Source: Cyanobacterium aponinum PCC 10605
Lineage (GTDB): Bacteria; Cyanobacteriota; Cyanobacteriia; Cyanobacteriales; Cyanobacteriaceae
Assembly (NCBI RefSeq): GCF_000317675.1
Contig: NC_019776.1
Span: 558,001-622,000 of the forward strand
Length of the DNA: 64,000 nt
Direction of reading: 5' to 3'
In this document: piece after piece, positions 38,221 through 47,629 of the stretch
Numbering within the stretch: the stretch's first letter is position 1
Layout of the letters: the number at the start of each line of letters is the position of its first letter
Notes under the pieces: generated by a model
What the model was told of the DNA's origin: nothing
Databases searched by the model: none
The model's input: the letters and a program-made list of their open reading frames with translations, nothing else
Position numbers and translations under genes: made by a program

Positions 38221-39039
38221 ATGTCCAATTATCGAGAATCATATCCCTTAGCAGGAGAAACAATTTTAATTACCCGTGCCTATCAAAGTGGAAATAGTTT
38301 TCGGCAAATGTTAGAAGCCAAAGGGGCGACAGTTTTGGAAATGCCAGCTTTGGAAATTAAACCTCCCTCTAGTTGGCAACCCCTAGATAAAGCGATTAAT
38401 CATATTGCCGATTTTCATTGGTTAATTCTTACTTCTGCTAATGGGGTTGAGTATTTCTTGGAAAGGTTACATCATCTTGGGAAGGATATTAATTATCTCA
38501 AAAACTTAAAAATAGCTGTGGTTGGCAAAAAAACTGCTCATTTTTTGGAGAAATATAATATATCTCCTGACTTTATCCCTCCTGATTTTATCGCTGATTC
38601 TCTAGTGACTCATTTTCCTGAAAGTATTGAGGGCAAAAAAATTCTATTTCCTAGGGTAGAAACGGGAGGTAGAGAAATTTTAGTACAAGAATTAACTCAA
38701 CAAGGGGGAGAAGTTGTGGAAATACCCGCTTATCAATCCACTTGTCCTGATACCATAGATAATACAGTATGGGACGCTTTAGTAAAAGAAGTTATTAGTA
38801 TTATCACCTTTGCTAGTTCAAAAACCGTCCGTAATTTTCATTATCTTGTGACTCAAGCCTTACAAACAACTCCCCAGTTAACTTTATCATCATTATTAAC
38901 AGAAGTTGCGATCGCATCTATAGGTCCTCAAACATCTATGACTTGTCAAGAATTATTAGGTAAAGTTGATATTGAAGCCCAAGAATATACTCTGGAAGGA
39001 TTAGTTGATTCTCTGGTGAAAAAGCAATACACCTCATAA
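38221..39039 (+). CDS. hemD: Uroporphyrinogen-III synthase
   Basis: 272 residues. Closes and inverts ring D of hydroxymethylbilane to uroporphyrinogen III, the branch point for heme, chlorophyll and siroheme. The family is weakly conserved; ILITRAYQSGNSFRQMLEAKGA, WLILTSANGVEYFLERL, FITFASSKTVRNFHYL-like (IITFASSKTV) and IASIGPQTSMTCQEL match its two-domain pattern. It follows cobA. Confidence 0.92.
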   Translation: MSNYRESYPLAGETILITRAYQSGNSFRQMLEAKGATVLEMPALEIKPPSSWQPLDKAINHIADFHWLILTSANGVEYFLERLHHLGKDINYLKNLKIAVVGKKTAHFLEKYNISPDFIPPDFIADSLVTHFPESIEGKKILFPRVETGGREILVQELTQQGGEVVEIPAYQSTCPDTIDNTVWDALVKEVISIITFASSKTVRNFHYLVTQALQTTPQLTLSSLLTEVAIASIGPQTSMTCQELLGKVDIEAQEYTLEGLVDSLVKKQYTS

Positions 39040-39126
39040 ATCATTCAAATTATGACCTTGTTGGTTATAGCAAAATTTACTAATATTTCATAGTTTGCCA
39101 TTGTTTCCGATTTTTTGATCATCATC

Positions 39127-39984
39127 ATGAATAAAATATTAGCCATTGGCGAGGCATTATTTGATTTTCTTCCCCATAAGAAAGTTTTAGGAGGAGCCCC
39201 TGTTAATTTTAGTGTTAACTGTGTACAACTAGGGGCAGAAGTTACTCTGTTAACGAGAATTGGGCAAGATATTTTAGGAGCGGAAATTGTCAAAAATTTA
39301 CACCAAAAAGGGGTTAGTTCTGATTATATACAATGGGATCAGGAAAAAGAAACAGGCAAAGTAATGGTTAATTTAACCAAAAGTGGAGAGCCAAGCTATT
39401 TTATTAAAGAAAATGTTGCTTGGGATTATTTAGCTTTAGATCATAATTTACTCAATAATTTACACAATTACCAAGTTTTATATTTTGGTACTTTAGCTCA
39501 AAGAAATACTGTCAGCCGTCAAACAATAAACACTATTATCAGTCAATTTAAAGGGATAAAATTTTTAGATTTAAACCTGCGTAATCCGATAATTGACCAA
39601 CAAATAATTCTACAAAGTATTTATCAGACTAATATTCTCAAACTTAACTTATTTGAAGCAGAATATCTCATTAATCATCTTAACTTCGATCGCAATCTTT
39701 CAACTTGGTTAAATAACTATCAATTAGATTTAATAGTTTTAACTCAAGGAGAGAAAGGCACTAAATGGATTGATAAAACAGGAGAATATAGTGGAGAAAT
39801 ATCAAGAGCAAAAAAAAATATTAATGCAGATTCAGTGGGTGCAGGAGATGGGGTTTCGGCGGCTATTATAACTGGATATTTACAAGGTTTAAAACCTCTT
39901 GAAATAATTGCTAAAGCTAATAAAATTGGTGCTTATATTGCTAGTCATTCGGGAGCAATAGTTATTTTAAATCAATTTCAATGA
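39127..39984 (+). CDS. PfkB-family carbohydrate kinase (fructokinase-like)
   Basis: 285 residues from ATG 39127 (the frame is open from TTG 39115, but the sequence before MNKILAIGEALFDF has no role). GGAPVNFSVNCVQLGAEVTLLTRIG and the C-terminal DSVGAGDGVSAAIITGYLQG, with the catalytic Asp in GAGD, are the two PfkB signatures. Fructokinase is the most likely activity, given GEALFDFLPHKKVLGGAPVN, but other sugars are possible. Single gene. Confidence 0.88.
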   Translation: MNKILAIGEALFDFLPHKKVLGGAPVNFSVNCVQLGAEVTLLTRIGQDILGAEIVKNLHQKGVSSDYIQWDQEKETGKVMVNLTKSGEPSYFIKENVAWDYLALDHNLLNNLHNYQVLYFGTLAQRNTVSRQTINTIISQFKGIKFLDLNLRNPIIDQQIILQSIYQTNILKLNLFEAEYLINHLNFDRNLSTWLNNYQLDLIVLTQGEKGTKWIDKTGEYSGEISRAKKNINADSVGAGDGVSAAIITGYLQGLKPLEIIAKANKIGAYIASHSGAIVILNQFQ

Positions 39985-39989
39985 TATTA

Positions 39990-40150
39990 TTTAGGCTCTA
40001 TTATGTTGAATATGTAAATTATTGGTTAGTTTAAAAAATAAGGAATTATTGGATAATAATTTATAAACTTTTAGCCTTTACTTTGCTATAAAAAACATTA
40101 AACAAAGATTATAGAAAGTATTTTGTCTTAATTCATTATAAGTGTTGTAA
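39990..40150 (+). repeat. Second dispersed repeat, uninterrupted copy
   Basis: GCTCTATTATGTTGAATATG, GTAAATTATTGGTTAG, ATAATAATTTATAAACTTTT, AGCCTTTACTTTGCTATAAA, then TTAATTCATTATAAGTGTTG. The same order appears at 2829-3020 around an inserted C/G-rich module, and a fragment lies near 28910. The remaining gap to 40364 is AT-rich without a visible gene. Confidence 0.6.
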
Positions 40151-40364
40151 AATAACCATCATTTATAATTTTTTTCTTAAAGTTATTTTTTTCGTAAAAT
40201 ATAGTTTTTAATTAATAAAAGAGTATGGATTGTTATATGTAAAAAATATTTTCATATACTTTAAATTCTTGATTATAATAATAAGAGTCAGTATAAAAAT
40301 TTTAGTTAATTAAAGGTTAAAAACTGCTTAATTTTTGATTAAGCTATAAATAAATTAATAACTT

Positions 40365-42239
40365 ATGGGAGATAAACACTCAGATTTAATTCTAATCATT
40401 GATGATAACGCTACCTATAGAAAAGTCTTGGTTAAGATTTTAGAGCAGGAAAATTTTAAAACTTTTGAGTGTAAAAATGGCTATCAAGGAATAGAAAAAG
40501 CTTTAAAAATACAGCCTAATTTAATCCTTTTAGATATAAAAATGCCTGAAATTAATGGATTTGAGACTTGTATTGAAATAAAAAAGAATAGTGCGATCGC
40601 AAATATTCCCATTATTTTTATGACCTCATTAGACGATTTAGAATATAAAATAAAGGGCTTAAAAATAGGTGGAGTTGATTATATAACAAAACCATTTCAA
40701 CCAGAAGAGGTATTATATAGAGTTAAAATACATTTAAAATTAGTCAATATAAACAAAACACTAAGCCATAAAAATAAACAATTAGAAGCAGAGGTAAAAG
40801 CTAGAAAAAGAGCTGAAAAAAAACTAATTAAATTGAATAAAAATTTGGAGGATAAAGTTAATGAAAAAACAAAACATTTACATCAAGCATTATTAGAGTT
40901 AAGACAAAGAGAAAAGGAATTAGCATATAAAGCCTACTATGATGATTTAACAAAATTACCAAATCGTAGCTGGCTTAATTCTTATTTAACTGATTTAATT
41001 CAAGAAGCAAACAAAAAAAACTTGAGCAACGCAGATGTTTTTCATTCTATTCTCTTTATTGATTTAGATCGTTTTAAAGTAATTAATGATAGTTTAGGAC
41101 ATTTAATCGGAGATCAATTATTAGTCTTGGTTGCTGAAAGATTGATACATTTTTCTCCTGAAAATTCTCTTGTTAGTCGTTTTGGAGGAGATGAGTTTAT
41201 TATTCTCTTACAAGATGATAAATGTGTAGAAAGTGTCACTAATACTGTTAAGTTACTGTTGCAAGAATTACAAAAACCTTTCATTGTTAATAATTATAAA
41301 TTGTTTATTAATGCGAGTATTGGGGTGGCAATTCATAATTATCAAAAAGTAGATGTTACTAATATTTTAAGGGATGGAGATGTTGCCTTATATCAGGCAA
41401 AAAAAAATGGGAAGGGAACTTATGTTATTTTAGATGAAACTACCAGAAATCAGGCTTTATCTAGGCTAGAGTTAGAAAACGATTTAAGAAAGGCATTGGA
41501 AGAAGAAAAATTAGACTTATATTATCAACCGATTTTTTGCTTAAAAAATAATATTATTAAAGGTTTTGAAGCCTTAATTCGTTGGAATCATCCCCAATTT
41601 GGTTTTATTTCTCCACAATTATTTGTTTCCATTGCAGAGGAAATAGGCTTAATCAATTGGCTAAACGATTTTGTATTGACAAAAGCCTGTCATCAATTGG
41701 GAATTTGGTTTTCTTCTTTTCGGAATTTTCCCCATATATTTGTCAATGTTAATTTATCAATTATTAATTTATCTCAAAGTAACATTACAGAAAAAATAGA
41801 CTATTTTTTAACTCAAAAATTATTTCCTGAGAGTTGTCTAAAAATAGAAATTACGGAGGGATGTTTAGAAGATGCAACTTCTTCAACCTTTGAGATTTTA
41901 AACAAGATAAATGATAGGGGAATTAACCTTTGTATTGATGATTTTGGTACGGGATACTCTTCCCTTAGTCGCTTACATTCTTTGCCGATTAAAACTCTCA
42001 AAATAGATAAAAGTTTTGTGGACAAAATTGGTACGCAGGTGAGTAGTCAAACTATTATTAAAACGATTCTAGCTTTAGCTCATAGTTTGGAAATGGAAGT
42101 TGTAGCCGAAGGAGTAGAAAATAAAATGCAGAAAGATATTTTAACTTATCTTGGTTGTGATTTTGCTCAAGGTTATTTCTATTCTCCTCCTTTAGATGTC
42201 AATAGTGCCACTGATTTTTTGGCCTCAGTTTTTGAATAA
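40365..42239 (+). CDS. Response regulator with GGDEF and EAL domains
   Basis: 624 residues: receiver domain (about 8-125, phospho-acceptor Asp in LILLDIKMPEING), coiled coil (about 130-185), GGDEF domain (about 195-355, intact FGGDEF) and EAL domain (about 375-620). The EAL site looks intact: GFEALIRW, VNVNLS, KIEITE, IDDFGTGYSSL, KIDKSFV and AEGVE. Both synthesis and breakdown of cyclic di-GMP are possible, set by phosphorylation from an unlinked histidine kinase. No inhibitory RxxD site is obvious before GGDEF. Cytoplasmic. Confidence 0.95.
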   Translation: MGDKHSDLILIIDDNATYRKVLVKILEQENFKTFECKNGYQGIEKALKIQPNLILLDIKMPEINGFETCIEIKKNSAIANIPIIFMTSLDDLEYKIKGLKIGGVDYITKPFQPEEVLYRVKIHLKLVNINKTLSHKNKQLEAEVKARKRAEKKLIKLNKNLEDKVNEKTKHLHQALLELRQREKELAYKAYYDDLTKLPNRSWLNSYLTDLIQEANKKNLSNADVFHSILFIDLDRFKVINDSLGHLIGDQLLVLVAERLIHFSPENSLVSRFGGDEFIILLQDDKCVESVTNTVKLLLQELQKPFIVNNYKLFINASIGVAIHNYQKVDVTNILRDGDVALYQAKKNGKGTYVILDETTRNQALSRLELENDLRKALEEEKLDLYYQPIFCLKNNIIKGFEALIRWNHPQFGFISPQLFVSIAEEIGLINWLNDFVLTKACHQLGIWFSSFRNFPHIFVNVNLSIINLSQSNITEKIDYFLTQKLFPESCLKIEITEGCLEDATSSTFEILNKINDRGINLCIDDFGTGYSSLSRLHSLPIKTLKIDKSFVDKIGTQVSSQTIIKTILALAHSLEMEVVAEGVENKMQKDILTYLGCDFAQGYFYSPPLDVNSATDFLASVFE

Positions 42240-42376
42240 ACCTATCAAAAAAAATCGTATTAATCAAATAAATCAAGACCATTTTATTATAGAATTTTGA
42301 CAACCTGAAATAACCCTCTGAGGTAGAGTCTTTTATAAGGTAAACACTTCTTCTTGATGACTAATTATCAATAACT

Positions 42377-43450
42377 ATGAAAACTAATACATTATCAGTT
42401 AATCGCATTTTAAATCCTACAGGATGGTTACTTTTAATCTTGCTAACCTTAATTCTCTCTACACTTTCTTTTGTATCCTTAGATAAAAATCAAACTCTGC
42501 CTCTGTGGATAGCGACGCTCATTAGCGGTATCTTAGGTTATATCGTTGTTCCCATACTACAGAAAATTAAAGCCTCTCAAATTATTCAAGAAGACGGCCC
42601 TCAAAGTCACCTCAAAAAAGCTGGAACTCCTACAATGGGGGGAATTTTTTTCATTCCCACTGGCTTAATTATTGCTCTAATCATGGCAAATTTCAGTCCT
42701 AATGTCATTGCCTTAGTATTACTAACTTTTGCCTATAGCTTTATAGGTTGGGTTGATGATTGGCAAATTTTGCGTAAAAAAACAAATTTAGGCTTAACTC
42801 CTAAACAAAAATTAATTTTACAAGTGGGTTTTGCCATTATTTTTTGTGTCTGGATGTTTTTCACTCAACCGGCATCTATCACAAATGTTACTCTACCATT
42901 CAACATCATTTTGCCTCTAAGTTTTCTTTTTTGGTTTGTTGCTGTTTTTGTCATGGTAGCCGAGAGTAATGCTACTAATTTAACGGATGGTGTTGATGGA
43001 TTAGCAGGAGGCACAGGTGCGATCGCATTTTTAGGTTTAGGAATATTAATAGCTAACTCCCATCCTGATTTACTGATTTTTTGTTTAGCCATTAGTGGTA
43101 GTTGTTTAGGATTTGTGTTACACAACCGCAATAAAGCCTCTGTATTTATGGGTGATACTGGCTCACTGGCTTTAGGGGCAGGATTAGCCGGAGTGGGTAT
43201 TTTAAGCGAAAACCTATGGGCTTTATTTATTATCAGTTTGTTATTTTTTATTGAATCTTTATCTGTTATTGCACAGGTAACATATTATAAAGCAACAAAA
43301 GACTCAGAAGGAAAAGGAAAAAGATTATTTAAAATGGCGCCTATTCATCATCACTTAGAATTAAGCGGCTGGAGTGAAACACAAATAGTGGGTATTTTTT
43401 ATATCATTAATACAATTTTAGTCTTGATGGTAGTCTCAATTAGTAATTAA
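42377..43450 (+). CDS. mraY: Phospho-N-acetylmuramoyl-pentapeptide transferase
   Basis: 357 residues with about ten membrane helices. Transfers phospho-MurNAc-pentapeptide to undecaprenyl phosphate to make lipid I for peptidoglycan. Motifs: GTPTMGGIFFIP, VDDWQILRKKTNLGL, ATNLTDGVDGLAGG, FMGDTGSLALG and MAPIHHHLELSGW. No other cell-wall gene adjoins. The TTAA of a modular repeat overlaps its stop codon. Confidence 0.97.
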   Translation: MKTNTLSVNRILNPTGWLLLILLTLILSTLSFVSLDKNQTLPLWIATLISGILGYIVVPILQKIKASQIIQEDGPQSHLKKAGTPTMGGIFFIPTGLIIALIMANFSPNVIALVLLTFAYSFIGWVDDWQILRKKTNLGLTPKQKLILQVGFAIIFCVWMFFTQPASITNVTLPFNIILPLSFLFWFVAVFVMVAESNATNLTDGVDGLAGGTGAIAFLGLGILIANSHPDLLIFCLAISGSCLGFVLHNRNKASVFMGDTGSLALGAGLAGVGILSENLWALFIISLLFFIESLSVIAQVTYYKATKDSEGKGKRLFKMAPIHHHLELSGWSETQIVGIFYIINTILVLMVVSISN

Positions 43451-43759
43451 CCTCAGTTCGGTTTAAGAATATTGGATGAGGGTAGGTGTCAGGTGTCAGG
43501 TTGCGGGTGTCAGGTTGCAGGTGTTAGGGGATGGAGGGATGAGGTGATGAGGGGAAAGGGGGAAACAAGTAATAAATAATAAATAAGTAGTAAGTATTCG
43601 TGGTTTTTAATTCTTAATTCTTAATTTTTAATTCTTAATTCTTAACTATTTAACGTCAATTCGGGTTAAGGCAATTTTATCGTTATTTCTAAGAAGAAGC
43701 TATAAGGTTTTCTGACTAGGAGAAAATAATGCTTTCAGCTTATCCAAAACTCAGGTTAA
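43447..43759 (+). repeat. Modular element overlapping the mraY stop (TIR family, R3 end)
   Basis: TTAACCTCAGTTCGG starts at 43447, sharing TAA with the mraY stop. Then TTTAAGAATATTGGATGAGG, GTGTCAG and GTTGCAG heptamers, GATGAGG units, AATAAGTAGTAAGTATTCG, six TTCTTAA-type heptamers and the conserved 107-bp block 43651-43757, ending ATCCAAAACTCAGGTTAA. Both ends share TTAACCTSAGTT as an inverted repeat. Confidence 0.87.
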
Positions 43760-43829
43760 TTAGCAATTAATTAAAGCCTGAAAACTCGCTAAATCAAACA
43801 TTCCCCCAAAACAACTGAGGTCACTTCTA

Positions 43830-43892
43830 ACGGCGAATCAATGAACCAAGAGTCCCTCACTATAACCCGTCTGGTTTAGTGACGGGAGTGTA
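43830..43892 (+). repeat. Probable 3' end relic of a tnpB element
   Basis: ATGAACCAAGAGTCCCTCACTATAACC runs into a hairpin: TCACTATAACC pairs with GGTTTAGTGA, flanked by TCCC and GGGA. A frame through it reads SMNQESLTITRLV and stops, like the tail of some TnpB proteins as I recall them. No transposase core is nearby. The rest of the gap to 44042 shows nothing else. Confidence 0.4.
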
Positions 43893-44042
43893 AAATATCA
43901 AGTGAAATATAATTTACTTAGTGAACTATAATTGATAAAAGATAAAGATAGATTAGTCAAATCAAAGTATTCAAAACAACCCGCCATAAGAAAAAAGTTG
44001 ACATTTATTTAACATAAATTAGTTATTCTAGGTAAATCCATA

Positions 44043-46523
44043 ATGAGTGAAGCACAAGAATTTCGTCACATTCTCGTGATTGAAGATAGAAAAGGCAGAA
44101 GAATCGTCTTTTTAGAAGAAAGCAACTACACTATCGGGCGAGATTCTCATAACCCCATTATTCTTTACGATTATCAAGTTTCAAGAACCCACGCCACTTT
44201 AATTCGTAAAATGGATGAAGAGGGAGAAAATTTTTCTTATCGCTTAATAGATGGAGATTTACAAGGAAAAAAAAGTACTAATGGTGTATTTGTCAACGGG
44301 CATTCAACTATTTCCCATGAGTTGAAACACGGAGATAGTATTCGTTTTGGTACTGATGCAAAAGCCAATTATTATATTGTCCCTAGCGATTCTAGCATTG
44401 ATCTTTTCAATCCAGAAAACTTAGACCGCATATCCGCTTCACGAGTAACTCTAACTAATCAATCCAGTGAAACAATGATTAGTAAAGAGGAAAATTCTAG
44501 TAATCCTGAAGACCAACAAGAGTTGATTCGTTTAGCCTCATTCCCTGAATTAAGTCCAAATCCTATTATTGAGCTAGATTGGGAAGGAAATATTACTTAT
44601 ATAAATCCTGCCGCCAGTATTAAGTTTGAGACAATTCATGAGGATAAATTAGACCATCCCATTCTTTCGGGTTTATTAACTGAGTACAATAACAGGCAAG
44701 GAAATTTATTTCTCAGAGAGGTAAAAATCGGCTCAGAAGTCTTTGAGCAGTATGTTCATTATTTGTCTGAAAAAAAACTGGTAAGAAGTTATATTTATGA
44801 CTTTACTCAAAGAAAACAAACTGAAGCTCAATTAAAAGATAGTCAATCTCGTTACCTTGCCATTCTTAAACATATTTCTGAGGGAGTTTTTCTTGCCTAT
44901 GCCAGTAATCGCAGAATTATTGAAATCAACGATGGTTTTTCTAAATTGTTAGGATATTCTTCCGAAGACTTAAGTAATTTAACTCTCTACAATATTGTTG
45001 CTAGTGATTTAGCCAGTTTCAATAAAGATTTAACTCAAGTACAAGAAACGAAGCAAGATTTACTAGAAGAGTATCTTTATCGTCGTCCTGATGGTACTTT
45101 GGTAAATTTAGAGTCGAGTGTTAGTTTAATTACTTATCAGAATAAAGAAATTTTTTGTTTTGTACTTCGTAATCCTAATAAGCAGGTAAGTTCTACACAA
45201 GACTATTCCAATTATTTAGCATTTCATGATGCTCTTTTAAATATTCCCAATCAAAATTTATTTGAACAACAATTAGAAATTGCGATCGCAAATGCTCAAC
45301 GTTATCAATATCTAATGGGAGTCTTGTTTGCACAAATCGAAAACTGGCAAGAATATCAAAATCAACACCCAAAAGATGAAAGTGAGAAACTACTAAAAAA
45401 CTTTACTCAAATTTTTCAATCATGCCTTAGAACAGGAGATCTAATAGCCAGATGGGATGAAGACAAATTTGCTGTTTTATTTCCCCATATCAGAGGACCA
45501 AGAGATCCTGCTAGAATTACAAAAAAAATATCCTCAACTCTTACTAGCTACTTACAAGAACAAACAGCCAATAAACAAGTTAAACTAGAGTTGAAATTAA
45601 GTTTATTGATTTATCCCATAGATGGGGAAGATAAATCCTTAATCACCAAAAACGGTTTACTATCCCTTGAACAAGTGAAAATAAGCAATCCTAATTATGG
45701 AGCAACAGGATTTAACCTCACTCCAAAAGGTGCTAGTCTTCTGAAACTAGAAAACTTAATTGGTACAGCCGTAAAAGAACAACAATTCTTCCTTTGTTAT
45801 CAACCTCAAACAGATATTAACACAAGGGAACTAACGGGCTTAGAAACTCTACTGCGGTGGGAGCATCCTGAGTTAGGAAAAATTACTCCCCGTCACTTTT
45901 TGCGTCTAACAGAAGAAACTGATTTTATGTTGCCCCTAGGGATTTGGATTTTACAAACCGCCACCATGCAGATGCAAAAGTGGACTCACGAAAACATTTC
46001 ACCTCTACCTATCGGGGTTAACATTTCTGCCCGTCAATTCTGCCAACCCAACTTTTTAGAAACAATTATCAAAATTCTCGAACAAACTGGATTACCTGCC
46101 CATTTACTGGAGTTGGAAATCACGGAAAACTGTTTCTTACACAATCCTGACTATGCCTATCAAATTTTGAATAAATTATCAGAACAAAAAGTTCGCCTCT
46201 GTTTTGATGGTTTTGGCAGTGGTACTTCTTCCCTTGTTTATTTACAAAAAGTACCCTTTAACACTGTAAAAATTAGCCCTTCTATTATCACTCAATTAGA
46301 TAATAACTCTCAAAATCAATCTTTAGTGCAATGTATGAGTGCATTTTGTCAGGGTTATAATTCCCGTCTAGTGGCTGTAGGTGTGGAAAAACTAGAACAA
46401 ATGGAATTACTAAGAAATTTGGGTTGTCATCAAATACAAGGTAATTTACTAAGTCGTCCTTTACCCTCTAAAGATATTACTACTTTCTTAAATAAAGGAG
46501 ATCACCAGTTAACGAATTCCTAG
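44043..46523 (+). CDS. FHA-PAS-GGDEF-EAL protein with degenerate catalytic sites
   Basis: 826 residues: FHA domain (about 10-115, TIGRDSHNPI and VSRTHATL), two PAS-like regions (about 165-265 and 275-385), a GGDEF-like domain (about 395-545) and an EAL-like domain (about 575-820). The GGDEF motif is replaced by RWDEDKF. The EAL site has ETL, FDGFGSG instead of DDFGTG, VKISPS instead of KIDKS, and AVGVE instead of AEGVE, so three catalytic acids are lost. It probably reads phosphothreonine partners and c-di-GMP rather than making or breaking it. 593 bp after mraY, on the same strand. Confidence 0.9.
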   Translation: MSEAQEFRHILVIEDRKGRRIVFLEESNYTIGRDSHNPIILYDYQVSRTHATLIRKMDEEGENFSYRLIDGDLQGKKSTNGVFVNGHSTISHELKHGDSIRFGTDAKANYYIVPSDSSIDLFNPENLDRISASRVTLTNQSSETMISKEENSSNPEDQQELIRLASFPELSPNPIIELDWEGNITYINPAASIKFETIHEDKLDHPILSGLLTEYNNRQGNLFLREVKIGSEVFEQYVHYLSEKKLVRSYIYDFTQRKQTEAQLKDSQSRYLAILKHISEGVFLAYASNRRIIEINDGFSKLLGYSSEDLSNLTLYNIVASDLASFNKDLTQVQETKQDLLEEYLYRRPDGTLVNLESSVSLITYQNKEIFCFVLRNPNKQVSSTQDYSNYLAFHDALLNIPNQNLFEQQLEIAIANAQRYQYLMGVLFAQIENWQEYQNQHPKDESEKLLKNFTQIFQSCLRTGDLIARWDEDKFAVLFPHIRGPRDPARITKKISSTLTSYLQEQTANKQVKLELKLSLLIYPIDGEDKSLITKNGLLSLEQVKISNPNYGATGFNLTPKGASLLKLENLIGTAVKEQQFFLCYQPQTDINTRELTGLETLLRWEHPELGKITPRHFLRLTEETDFMLPLGIWILQTATMQMQKWTHENISPLPIGVNISARQFCQPNFLETIIKILEQTGLPAHLLELEITENCFLHNPDYAYQILNKLSEQKVRLCFDGFGSGTSSLVYLQKVPFNTVKISPSIITQLDNNSQNQSLVQCMSAFCQGYNSRLVAVGVEKLEQMELLRNLGCHQIQGNLLSRPLPSKDITTFLNKGDHQLTNS

Positions 46524-46615
46524 CTACTGCGTAAATTTTTTTTAGCCAAAATAATTTTCAGGTTAAATATACTTGATTATATTATTAACTATCAATGAAA
46601 AAGGAATATTATAGA

Positions 46616-47191
46616 ATGTCAGACAATCCTAGTTTATTTTTGCCAGAATCTCAATTGTTAATTCTTAATATAGTTTGTGCTTTAGCATGGGCTGATAATG
46701 AATTGAGTGAAGAAGAAACGGAAATACTATTAGAAAAATTTAAGTCGAATCTTCCTCCTGAACCAGAACCGATTTACTTTGATGATCCTGACCCTTTTTA
46801 TAATACTATGGGGTTATCTTCATTTACTGTTGCTGAACAAACTCAAGCCAGAGTTAATGCAGAAATTGCTTTTAAAGACATTTTAAATCGCTATAAACAA
46901 AATCCAATACCCCTTTCTGATTTAGTATCCCAACTAAAAACTAATGAAGACCGTTGTTTATGTGCAAAATTAGCTTATGTGGTGATTAAAGCTAGTCCTG
47001 ACAATCAAGGTAATTTGATTTGTGCTGATGAAAAAATGGTATATCGTCAACTGATTCAATTGTTAAATCTTGATCCTGAAGTCGTGCAAAAGATAGAACA
47101 AAGGGCAGATTATGAGTTAGATAAATTTCAACATCCTTTTAAAGCCTTTATGGGAAATGTGAAAAAGTTTTTTCTGAAAAAAATTATTTAA
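46616..47191 (+). CDS. TerB-like (tellurite resistance B) family protein
   Basis: 191 residues from ATG 46616, which has AAGGA about 10 bp upstream; an earlier ATG at 46595 has no visible ribosome site. NIVCALAWADNELSEEETEILLEKF is the TerB opening, with acidic residues on the first helices; a second similar segment follows (CAKLAYVVIKASPDNQGNLICADEKMVY). A Pro-rich insertion (PPEPEPIYFDDPDPF) separates them. TerB-like domains are membrane-associated stress proteins of unclear chemistry. A repeat end shares bases with the stop codon. Confidence 0.75.
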   Translation: MSDNPSLFLPESQLLILNIVCALAWADNELSEEETEILLEKFKSNLPPEPEPIYFDDPDPFYNTMGLSSFTVAEQTQARVNAEIAFKDILNRYKQNPIPLSDLVSQLKTNEDRCLCAKLAYVVIKASPDNQGNLICADEKMVYRQLIQLLNLDPEVVQKIEQRADYELDKFQHPFKAFMGNVKKFFLKKII

Positions 47192-47450
47192 CCTGAGTTC
47201 GGGATAAATTTTCATCGATGAGTGATGGCGAAAAGGGCAATTTAATGAATATTGAATAGTGAATAGTTGATAATTACTCGTTACTCATTACTTTCTTCTA
47301 AAACCTGAAACCTGAAACCTGAAACCCGACACCTTATCTCCCTCTCCCCTCATCCCCTCATCCCCCTAACACTTGCAACCTGCAACCTGAAACTTGACAC
47401 CTCCGAACTCAAACACATCAATACCCTAACACCTAACCTTTCTGAGGAGA
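47188..47450 (-). repeat. Modular element overlapping the TerB-like gene stop
   Basis: TTAACCTGAGTTCGGGATAA begins at 47188, sharing TAA with the stop at 47189-47191; the end block ATTTTCATCGATGAGTGATGG follows. Then GTGAATA/GTTGATA, TTACTCG/TTACTCA, CTTCTAA, four AACCTGA, CCCTCATCCCCTCATCC, and CTTGCAA/CCTGCAA heptamers up to CACCTAACCTTTCTGAGG. The opposite end is decayed. Confidence 0.75.
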
Positions 47451-47500
47451 GTGAGAATAAAATGTTTTTAAATTGCGCTAACTTTATCTTAATTTTTATG

Positions 47501-47514
47501 TTGCAAGAGGTCTA
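47501..47514 (+). repeat. TTGCAAGAGGTCTA motif, possible IS end
   Basis: Exact 14-base match to the reverse complement of 22615-22628. The surrounding DNA to 47629 shows no transposase. Confidence 0.4.
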
Positions 47515-47629
47515 TTGTTACGAGTTATTCACTGATTGAACACCATCTGTTATTATTGTGTGGGGAGTGATTTAATATTTCTTAAAACTTTGATCAACAT
47601 CAATTTATATAGTTAAAGTAGCGAAAATA

